Shown here: one piece after another, positions 1-5,419 of the stretch
How the letters are laid out: every line of letters starts with the position of its first letter
How positions within the stretch are numbered: position 1 is the stretch's first letter
Assembly (NCBI GenBank): GCA_045592105.1
Contig: JAZNUB010000035.1
Span: 1-5,419 of the forward strand
Length of the DNA stretch: 5,419 bases
Direction of reading: 5' to 3'
Source of the DNA: SIG636 sp045592105
Lineage (GTDB): Bacteria > Bacillota > Clostridia > Oscillospirales > CAG-382
Notes under the pieces: generated by a model
Seen by the model: the letters and a program-made list of their open reading frames with translations, nothing else
Told to the model about the DNA's origin: nothing
The model's database searches: none
Position numbers and translations under genes: made by a program

Positions 1-668
1 TTTTATATATGGCAATAAGCAGTATAATTTTAAGAGTTAAAACAAGAAGCTCCATCGTTTATGACAGCCGTATACGCATTATAAACGCAAAAACCTCTCC
101 CTTCGCTCGCGGGATAATACGCCCAACCATCTATATACCCGCAGACCTTGACAAAAGCAGTTGGCCGCACATTATAGCGCACGAAAACGCGCACCTTAAA
201 AGGCTTGACCATTTGGTAAAGCCCGTAGCCTTTGTTGCCTTGGCGGTGCATTGGTTTAACCCCTTGGTATGGGTGGCGTACATAATGCTTTGCAAGGATA
301 TAGAATACGCCTGCGACGAGAAGGCGGTTAAGGAGATGGACCACGCCGAAAGGCAAAAGTACTCTCTTTCCCTGCTTTCCTGCGCGGCAGGCAAAGCCCT
401 TGCCTTTGCACACCCCTTGGCGTTTGGCAAGGTTAGCGTGAAAGAAAGGATAAAACGCATTATGAACTATAAAATATCCGTATGGGCTATATGCTTAGCC
501 CTTATAGTAAGCATGCTTTTAGGTCTGCTGCTTGCTTGCTCGCCCGGTGGAGAGGACGCAAGCTCTGCCGACGGCACAAGCGAAGAAACAGCTTGGGAGC
601 AAAGCAAATACTTTGGCAGCCTTATCGAAACCACCGACGAAAACGGCCGCAAGGGCTATATATTAAAG
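1..668 (+). repeat. Near-identical direct repeat, protease module of copy 1
   Basis: Matches 2549-3216 at a constant offset of 2548 bp with 11 mismatches counted by eye (about 98% identity), only two of which change an amino acid (Ala/Val in PF(A/V)RG and Val/Ile in NPL(V/I)W). It covers the end of helix 3, the zinc-protease loop, the last helix and the start of the external linker. Identity is already perfect at the first base of the window, so the left boundary of the repeat lies outside. Confidence 0.95.
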
Positions 669-1988
669 ACTTCCGAATGGACGGTAATACGCGAAGAAAT
701 AACAAGCGAGTTTATAAAAGAATTAACGGCGGATTTTTTAGCTATCTGGGAAGACAGCGATTTTGTTACCGTAGATTTTGGAACTGACGGTATCACCCTT
801 AAACAAAACGAATACGAGCTGCCCGGCTACGGTTACGGCTACAAGGCTGTATTGACCACCTCGTTTAACAGCTACAGCTTTGTGCTGTATGACACCAACT
901 ACGGTTTTAAGCACATTAAAGCACAAAACGACAAATTGACCTTTGAAAAGGCATCGGTATTTGGCGAGGCGGCAGAGTATGATACCAACTGCACCGCCAA
1001 CCTTGAGCATCTGCTGTTCATAAGGCTTATATACGGCTTAAAGCCCGACAGCGAGCGCGTTCGCAACTATGATGTTACAAGCGGCGTTTATTCCGATGCG
1101 GCAACTATTGTGATATCGCCCACACACTCCGTTGTTTGTTGGAGAGGACTAAGCGTTGAAGGCCATTGGTGGATAAACCTTAGCGACAAAATGAAGGTGC
1201 TTTACTCTGATGCATTCAAATTAAAAAACGACAAAGAAAATACAACGCTTAATGTGCTTGAGTTTGACGACGGCGGCCACGAAATTGTAAAGATAATGCC
1301 CACAACCTATGTAAAGGACTTTAAGTTTATAGAAATAGTATACGATGAAAGCTTTAACCCAATAGGCGGTTTGGTGCTTTACGAAGCAGACGAGCTGAAC
1401 AGCAAGCAACCGTTTTATGCAAGAACTATGATAAACGAGGGGCTTTCGTTCAGAGGTGTATGCTACACGGATAGCTTGGGCTTCACCAATTACGCCAGGA
1501 TAATGTATAATCCTCATGGCTACACCAGCTATGACGGCGACCTTTATCTTGACTTCTTCACTCCGCCGATCGACAGTGATCTAAGCTCCGACACAATCAC
1601 AGAAAGCACATACATACCTGAAGACAATAGTGTTCCGGAGGATCACGGTACAATACGCACCCCGCCTACAGGTAAATGGTACGGAGAGGTAAACTTAAAT
1701 GGTGAACGCGTGGAGATTTATTTAACCATAAACACCGATTCAAACGTTAGGGTAGACTGCCACTACCCGAATGAAGAGATACCAACCACTCTGTCAGGCA
1801 CATGCAAATCGGAGCGCAACATCTTAACTTTAAGTATGACTAATGCCTTGGAAACAAGCGATTTTTCAGAAGACTATATTTTCGAATGGGACAATACCTA
1901 TTACGGCATCTATCTTAAGCACATAGGCGGCAAATCCCTGGTAGACGGATTGAAATACATAGTTTTTAGATTCAGCGAGTGGTCATAA
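3..1988 (+). CDS. BlaR1-like M56 membrane metalloprotease with extracytoplasmic sensor region, copy 1 (5'-partial)
   Basis: The open frame runs in from the left edge. The first Met codon (position 9) is internal, because it aligns with residue 164 of the downstream paralog. Counting from that Met, the zinc-protease signature HENAH is at residues 58-62, the family-typical HWFNPLVW follows at 81-88, and the likely third zinc ligand is the Glu of EYACDE near residue 99. A hydrophobic helix (about 155-176) ends in LLLAC, after which the chain should be outside the cell. The external part holds a unique domain (about 195-390), one roughly 120-residue domain (394-520), a Ser/Asp/Glu-rich linker, and a GxWY beta-rich domain (555-655). 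It then stops, about 115 residues short of the paralog, which has an extra GerMN-like domain. Family knowledge: M56 proteins such as BlaR1 transmit an external signal to cytosolic proteolysis, usually of a BlaI/MecI repressor. The frame is intact, so this looks like a functional gene cut by the window edge. The ligand is unknown. Confidence 0.93.
   Translation, partial: LYMAISSIILRVKTRSSIVYDSRIRIINAKTSPFARGIIRPTIYIPADLDKSSWPHIIAHENAHLKRLDHLVKPVAFVALAVHWFNPLVWVAYIMLCKDIEYACDEKAVKEMDHAERQKYSLSLLSCAAGKALAFAHPLAFGKVSVKERIKRIMNYKISVWAICLALIVSMLLGLLLACSPGGEDASSADGTSEETAWEQSKYFGSLIETTDENGRKGYILKTSEWTVIREEITSEFIKELTADFLAIWEDSDFVTVDFGTDGITLKQNEYELPGYGYGYKAVLTTSFNSYSFVLYDTNYGFKHIKAQNDKLTFEKASVFGEAAEYDTNCTANLEHLLFIRLIYGLKPDSERVRNYDVTSGVYSDAATIVISPTHSVVCWRGLSVEGHWWINLSDKMKVLYSDAFKLKNDKENTTLNVLEFDDGGHEIVKIMPTTYVKDFKFIEIVYDESFNPIGGLVLYEADELNSKQPFYARTMINEGLSFRGVCYTDSLGFTNYARIMYNPHGYTSYDGDLYLDFFTPPIDSDLSSDTITESTYIPEDNSVPEDHGTIRTPPTGKWYGEVNLNGERVEIYLTINTDSNVRVDCHYPNEEIPTTLSGTCKSERNILTLSMTNALETSDFSEDYIFEWDNTYYGIYLKHIGGKSLVDGLKYIVFRFSEWS
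1188..1568 (+). repeat. External repeat domain, single copy in the copy 1 protein
   Basis: Encodes about 127 residues from KMKVLYS to DFFTPP. Homologous to both units in copy 2, with the shared core LEFDDGG-EIVKI, YDE-NP, VLYEA, KQPFYA, INEGLSFRG, YARIM and LYLDFF. The mix of residues is chimeric: LNSKQPF and YTDSLGFT match the second unit of copy 2, while TMINEG and DFFTPP match the first. I do not recognise the family; alternating hydrophobic residues and Gly/Asp turns suggest a beta-rich fold. Confidence 0.85.
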
Positions 1989-2056
1989 TTGTTCAGAGCC
2001 AGAATATTAATAAAGCCGAAGTTTATTCAAAGTGAAAAATATATAAAAACAAATTC

Positions 2057-2061
2057 GAGGA
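2057..2061 (+). promoter_or_regulatory. Ribosome binding site of copy 2
   Basis: GAGGA lies six bases before the ATG at 2068. It fixes the start of the second gene: the encoded N terminus is a short segment leading directly into the first membrane helix, as in BlaR1 relatives. The 79-bp gap upstream shows no convincing terminator, so cotranscription with copy 1 is plausible. Confidence 0.85.
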
Positions 2062-2067
2062 AAAATA

Positions 2068-5000
2068 ATGAACGCTGTATTTATTAAATTGTTCGACGTT
2101 TCTATCGTTGCATCCATTTCAATAATACTTGCATTGCTGTTTCGGCCTTTGCTTAAGAAATGCCCGTCTTTTATACGCTGTCTTTTGTGGTGCGTGATAC
2201 TGCTTAGGCTTTTGTTGCCGTTCACTATCGACAGTAGCGTGTTCACAATGCAAAAGGTGCCTTCCGCTAACGATATTTTCGTGCAGGAAAGCGTGGCAAA
2301 GCCCGAACAGCCACCTATCAGCCAAGCCCCTGTTGTTGACGTTAGCAAAGCCCCCGTTTTTGAGGACACGGCTTCTACCATAGTGCCAGATATAAGCGTT
2401 GCGCCGCCTATCAAAAACGACTCCCCAACTATAACCACTCCCAACACGGAGGATATCCCATCAACCATGCCGCAGAACACGGAGAAGAAAAGCGTTAGCG
2501 TGCTTACCGTGCTTTCTATCGTATGGGCTGTTGGCGTTGCCTTAATGCTTTTATATATGGCAATAAGCAGTATAATTTTAAGAGTTAAAACAAGAAGCTC
2601 CATCGTTTATGACAGCCGTATACGCATTATAAACGCAAAAACCTCTCCCTTCGTTCGCGGGATAATACGCCCAACCATTTATATCCCCGCAGACCTTGAT
2701 AAAAGCAGTTGGCCGCACATCATAGCGCACGAAAACGCGCACCTTAAAAGGCTTGACCATTTGGTAAAGCCCGTAGCCTTTGTTGCCTTGGCGGTGCATT
2801 GGTTTAACCCCTTGATATGGGTGGCGTACATAATGCTTTGCAAGGATATAGAATACGCCTGCGACGAGAAGGCGGTTAAGGAGATGGACCACGCCGAAAG
2901 GCAAAAGTACTCTCTTTCCCTGCTTTCCTGTGCGGCGGGCAAAGCCCTTGCCTTTGCACATCCCTTGGCGTTTGGCAAGGTTAGCGTGAAAGAAAGGATA
3001 AAACGTATTATGAACTATAAAATATCCGTATGGGCTATATGCTTAGCCCTTATAGTAAGCATGCTTTTAGGTCTGCTGCTTGCTTGCTCGCCCGGTGGAG
3101 AGGACGCAAGCTCTGCCGATGGCACAAGCGAAGAAACAGCTTGGGAGCAAAGCAAATACTTTGGCAGCCTTATCGAAACCACCGACGAAAACGGCCGCAA
3201 GGGCTATATATTAAAGGTTTCCGAATGGGCGATAATAAGCCAAAAAATAACAAACGAATTTATAAAAGAATTAAAAGCGGATTTTTTAGCTATCTGGGAA
3301 GACAGCGATTTTGTTACCGTTGATTTTGGAACCGACAGTATCACCCTTAACCAAGACGAGTACGAGCTGCCCGGTTACGGTCACGGCTACAAGGCTGTGT
3401 TGACCACCTCGTTTAACAGCTACAGCTTTGTGCTGTATGACATCAACTACGGTTTTAAGCACATTAAAGCACAAAACGGCAAATTAACCTTTGAAAAGGC
3501 ATCGGTATTTGGCGAAGCGGCGGAGTATGATACCAACTGCACCGCCAACCTTGAGCATCTGCTGTTCATAAGGCTTATATACGGCTTAAAGCCCGACAGC
3601 GAGCGTGTTCGCAACTATTCCATTACAAGCGGCTTTTATTCCGATGCGGCAACCATTGTGATATCGCCCACACACTCCGTTGTTTGCTGGAGAGGGCTAA
3701 GCGTTGAAGGTCATTGGTGGATAAACCTTAGCGATGTGATGAGGGTAACTTACTCACGGGGAAGCGATTTAAAAAAGGACAAAGCAAATACGGAGCTAAC
3801 CGTGCTTGAATTTGACGACGGCGGCAACGAAATTGTAAAGATAATACCCTCAACCTATGCAAAAAACTTTAAGTTTATCAGCATAGAGTACGATGAAAAC
3901 AGCAACCCAAAAGTGGGCAAGGTGCTTTACGAAGCAGACGAGCTGAACAACAAGCAGCCGTTTTATGCAAAAACCATGATAAACGAAGGGCTTTCGTTCA
4001 GAGGTATAGTATATACAGCCAGTCCGGGCTTTACCAAATATGCACGAATAATGTGGAACTCAAAGGATGGCGGGCTGTATCTTGACTTCTTCACTCCGCC
4101 AATTACCACACCCCCTAACAACCGTATGGACGTATCCTATGCAGGCGAAGATTTGAAAAAGGATAAGAGCAACCCCGAAATTAAAGTTTTGGAATTTGAC
4201 GACGGCGGCAACGAAATAATTAAAATCGTTCCTGCCACTTTAGCTAAAGACTTTAAATTTATAAGTATAGGATACGACGAAAACAGCAACCCAACAGTGG
4301 GCAAGGTGCTTTACGAAGCAAATATGCTGAACAGCAAGCAGCCGTTTTATGCAAAAACCGATATTAACGAAGGGCTTTCGTTCAGAGGTGTAATCTACAC
4401 GGATAGCTTAGGCTTCACCTTTTACGCACGAATAATGCTTAACCCAAAGGATGGCGGGCTGTATTTAGAGCTGTTTGCACCGTCCGGCGACGTAAACAAC
4501 CAGCCGAGCCCAGCCCTGCCTGCAGGCAATTGGTATAGCGAGGTTGTTTCCGTTAACGAAGAAAGCTTTGCGATTTTGCTTAGTTTAAACTCCGATAACA
4601 GTGTTAGATACGACTATGGCTATGCGTATTCCGAGATACTGGGCACGTTAGTCGGCACCTGGAAAACAGAGGGGAACGTATTAACCCTCTCAATGGCTAA
4701 ATCAGAAGAGGCAAACGGTGTTTTTAAAAACTACGTTTTCGAATGGAAAGAAACCGAAAACGGCATCTCGCTTACCCATGTGAGCGAAGAAACCTTTTTG
4801 TATGGCTTTGAAAACGCAACCTTCAGCTTTACACCAAGAGAAGGACAAAGCGATGACAAACACCACGCTTTGCTTTATCTGTTTGACATTTACACGTTTG
4901 ATATGTCCACGCTCCCCATAAGCTTTGACGGCACGGTAGAAGACCTTATTGCAAAGCTGGTAAAGGAAAGCGGCTGGAACGAAGCCATAAAGGTAAACTC

Positions 5001-5184
5001 CTTTGAAATTAAAGACGGCATGGCGTATATCGACCTCAACGAAGCCTTTGGGCATATGGTTAACGCAGGCCTTATGGCAGAATCCGGCGTTGACTGCGTT
5101 GTGCAAACAGTGAAAAGTGCCTACGAAGTAGAATACGTTGTCCTCACCATAGAGGGCAAACCCTTTAAAAGCTCTTACGCTTAA
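2068..5184 (+). CDS. BlaR1-like M56 membrane metalloprotease with duplicated sensor domain and C-terminal GerMN-like domain, copy 2
   Basis: Complete 1038-residue protein; the start is supported by GAGGA six bases upstream. Predicted layout: helix 1 (about 5-25), basic cytosolic turn, helix 2 (36-54), external Pro/Ser/Thr-rich loop (55-143), helix 3 (144-168), cytosolic protease loop, and last helix (318-339). Visible zinc-protease residues are H221, E222 and H225 (HENAH) with E262 as likely third ligand, 41 residues after H221; HWFNPLIW (244-251) and FGKVSVKERIKRIMNYK (302-318) are also typical of M56. The external region has a unique domain (about 360-555), two tandem copies of a roughly 120-residue domain (557-678 and 686-805, period 128), a GxWY beta-rich domain (820-921), and a GerMN-like domain (about 930-1034; key features DGMAYIDLNEAF at 983-994 and IEGKP near the end). 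It is much longer than classical BlaR1 (about 600 residues) and has no STYK/KTG penicillin-binding signature in the sensor. By analogy it should cleave a cytosolic regulator on an external signal; both partner and signal are unknown. Confidence 0.95.
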   Translation: MNAVFIKLFDVSIVASISIILALLFRPLLKKCPSFIRCLLWCVILLRLLLPFTIDSSVFTMQKVPSANDIFVQESVAKPEQPPISQAPVVDVSKAPVFEDTASTIVPDISVAPPIKNDSPTITTPNTEDIPSTMPQNTEKKSVSVLTVLSIVWAVGVALMLLYMAISSIILRVKTRSSIVYDSRIRIINAKTSPFVRGIIRPTIYIPADLDKSSWPHIIAHENAHLKRLDHLVKPVAFVALAVHWFNPLIWVAYIMLCKDIEYACDEKAVKEMDHAERQKYSLSLLSCAAGKALAFAHPLAFGKVSVKERIKRIMNYKISVWAICLALIVSMLLGLLLACSPGGEDASSADGTSEETAWEQSKYFGSLIETTDENGRKGYILKVSEWAIISQKITNEFIKELKADFLAIWEDSDFVTVDFGTDSITLNQDEYELPGYGHGYKAVLTTSFNSYSFVLYDINYGFKHIKAQNGKLTFEKASVFGEAAEYDTNCTANLEHLLFIRLIYGLKPDSERVRNYSITSGFYSDAATIVISPTHSVVCWRGLSVEGHWWINLSDVMRVTYSRGSDLKKDKANTELTVLEFDDGGNEIVKIIPSTYAKNFKFISIEYDENSNPKVGKVLYEADELNNKQPFYAKTMINEGLSFRGIVYTASPGFTKYARIMWNSKDGGLYLDFFTPPITTPPNNRMDVSYAGEDLKKDKSNPEIKVLEFDDGGNEIIKIVPATLAKDFKFISIGYDENSNPTVGKVLYEANMLNSKQPFYAKTDINEGLSFRGVIYTDSLGFTFYARIMLNPKDGGLYLELFAPSGDVNNQPSPALPAGNWYSEVVSVNEESFAILLSLNSDNSVRYDYGYAYSEILGTLVGTWKTEGNVLTLSMAKSEEANGVFKNYVFEWKETENGISLTHVSEETFLYGFENATFSFTPREGQSDDKHHALLYLFDIYTFDMSTLPISFDGTVEDLIAKLVKESGWNEAIKVNSFEIKDGMAYIDLNEAFGHMVNAGLMAESGVDCVVQTVKSAYEVEYVVLTIEGKPFKSSYA
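2549..3216 (+). repeat. Near-identical direct repeat, protease module of copy 2
   Basis: Partner of the repeat at 1-668. The match ends abruptly at the codon after GYILK, where the two genes begin to differ mainly at amino-acid-changing positions. The pattern fits recent duplication or gene conversion limited to the protease half. Confidence 0.95.
3736..4101 (+). repeat. External repeat domain, unit 1 in the copy 2 protein
   Basis: Residues 557-678. Aligned with unit 2 at a period of 128 residues (384 bp), it shows 86 identities in 112 positions (residues 567-678 against 695-806) by hand count, without gaps after the LKKDK motif. This indicates an internal tandem duplication within the sensor region. 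Confidence 0.92.
4123..4482 (+). repeat. External repeat domain, unit 2 in the copy 2 protein
   Basis: Residues 686-805, starting just after a short Thr/Pro/Asn linker (ITTPPNN). It keeps the core motifs of unit 1 (LEFDDGGNEI, YDENSNP, VGKVLYEA, INEGLSFRG, KDGGLYL). Around 4394-4418 its DNA is closer to copy 1 (one mismatch in 25 bases) than to unit 1 of its own gene, a sign of exchange or of shared ancestry with copy 1. Confidence 0.92.
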
Positions 5185-5282
5185 ACAAAAATCCCGTTCC
5201 GTTCGAATGTCATCCGTTAGTACTTGAGCGTAGCTAAAGTGTATCAATTTACCGAAATTGTCATAGCATAAATCGAATAGAG

Positions 5283-5301
5283 GCTGTCTCATTAAGACAG
5301 C
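5283..5301. other. Small hairpin downstream of copy 2
   Basis: GCTGTCT (5283-5289) and AGACAGC (5295-5301) pair perfectly around a five-base loop. A G-U pair can extend it by one. No U-tract follows, so alone it is not a convincing intrinsic terminator; it may protect the 3' end of the message or assist the stronger hairpin 15 bases on. Confidence 0.6.
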
Positions 5302-5316
5302 TCGAAAGTAAAGAAA

Positions 5317-5356
5317 AAGCGGTTGTTCTAAGCCGAAAGGCATTGAACAACCGCTT
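5317..5356. terminator. Nested hairpin, probable bidirectional intrinsic terminator
   Basis: A perfect 12-bp stem (AAGCGGTTGTTC, 5317-5328, with GAACAACCGCTT, 5345-5356) encloses a 3x3 internal loop and an inner GCC/GGC stem capped by a GAAA (GNRA) tetraloop. On the plus strand it is followed by a broken T-run (GCTTTGTTGT). On the minus strand the stem is followed by TTTCTTTACTTT, a better U-tract, so it may also serve a convergent gene to the right. It is the first strong terminator candidate after the second protease gene, about 130 bp past its stop codon. Confidence 0.75.
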
Positions 5357-5371
5357 GCTTTGTTGTATAAT
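5343..5371 (+). promoter_or_regulatory. Possible sigma-A promoter reading out of the window
   Basis: TTGAAC (5343-5348, four of six to TTGACA) and a perfect TATAAT (5366-5371) are separated by 17 bases. Transcription would begin near 5378 and read past the right edge. The -35 hexamer lies in the loop and descending arm of the terminator hairpin. The hexamers and spacing are good, but AT-rich intergenic DNA gives such matches by chance and the downstream gene is not visible. Confidence 0.4.
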
Positions 5372-5417
5372 TTAATTGCGAAAAAACCTACAAGAAAGCG
5401 AGATAATTATACAACAA
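5360..5417. repeat. 13-bp perfect inverted repeat with 32-bp centre
   Basis: TTGTTGTATAATT (5360-5372) is the exact reverse complement of AATTATACAACAA (5405-5417). The left arm contains the TATAAT of the possible promoter, and the right arm carries the same hexamer on the minus strand. If transcription starts near 5378, the left arm is outside that RNA, so a DNA-level role (operator or element end) or a read-through RNA hairpin is more likely than a leader hairpin. Function unknown. Confidence 0.6.
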
Positions 5418-5419
5418 TG

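Noticed and set aside
3..1988. Copy 1 as a truncated pseudogene
   Set aside because: The missing N terminus is caused by the window edge, and the frame is intact with catalytic residues present. The missing GerMN-like domain ends at a clean domain boundary with a divergent but complete GxWY domain.
1989..2067. Promoter or BlaI/MecI-type operator between the two genes
   Set aside because: There are AT-rich pieces (TTGTTC at 1989, TATATA at 2040, TATTAATA at 2005), but no pair of hexamers at 16-18 bp spacing and no TACA/TGTA dyad.
2007..2603. Minus-strand open frame of 198 codons opposite the N-terminal part of copy 2
   Set aside because: It lies antisense to a well-supported coding region with a clear ribosome binding site and membrane helices; its hydrophobic content mirrors the Ser/Thr/Pro-rich coding strand. 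No recognisable motifs.
1..5184. Duplicate gene as an assembly artefact
   Set aside because: The two copies differ in domain content and diverge strongly in the 3' half, and the silent differences in the 5' half are scattered, so they are two real genes.
5222..5260. Two short stem-loops (5222-5240 and 5245-5260) as an RNA gene or terminator
   Set aside because: Stems are short, AT-rich or interrupted, without a U-tract, and occur easily by chance in intergenic DNA.
4702..5343. Minus-strand open frame of 213 codons from the terminator into copy 2
   Set aside because: Its start lies within the hairpin loop, most of it is antisense to the GxWY and GerMN-like domains, and no family motif is visible.
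5417..5419. ATG at the right edge as the start of the next gene
   Set aside because: No purine-rich Shine-Dalgarno sequence at a suitable distance, and no downstream sequence to judge.

Overview
The window carries two tandem, same-strand paralogous genes for BlaR1/MecR1-type membrane metalloproteases (peptidase family M56), followed by about 235 bp of intergenic DNA with hairpins. Moderate GC, AT-rich third codon positions, a GAGG ribosome binding site and the BlaR1-like architecture point to a low-to-moderate-GC Bacillota, most likely a clostridial gut-type organism. This is inference from style, not a species identification.

Layout: (1) positions 3-1988 hold the 3' part of the first gene; its 5' end, about 163 codons by comparison with the second copy, lies left of the window. 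(2) 1989-2067 is a 79-bp gap ending in a good ribosome binding site. (3) 2068-5184 is the complete second gene (1038 residues). (4) 5185-5419 is non-coding and holds a small hairpin, a strong nested hairpin that fits a bidirectional terminator, a possible sigma-A promoter pointing out of the window, and a 13-bp inverted repeat.

Both proteins have the BlaR1 plan: N-terminal membrane helices, a cytosolic zinc-protease loop (HENAH plus a downstream Glu in EYACDE), a last membrane helix, and a large extracytoplasmic C-terminal region. That region lacks the penicillin-binding signatures of true BlaR1, so the signal sensed is unlikely to be a beta-lactam. Its order is: a unique domain, then a roughly 120-residue domain present once in copy 1 and twice in copy 2, then a GxWY beta-rich domain, and in copy 2 only a C-terminal GerMN-like domain.

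The most interesting signal is how the two copies differ. The protease module is about 98% identical at DNA level. Identity breaks abruptly at the start of the external domain, where a 63-bp patch changes mostly amino acids, and falls further towards the C terminus. This suggests a shared protease output with diversifying sensor inputs, maintained by recent duplication or gene conversion and domain shuffling. By analogy with BlaR1, each would cleave a cytosolic partner such as a BlaI-type repressor, but no such gene is visible here.
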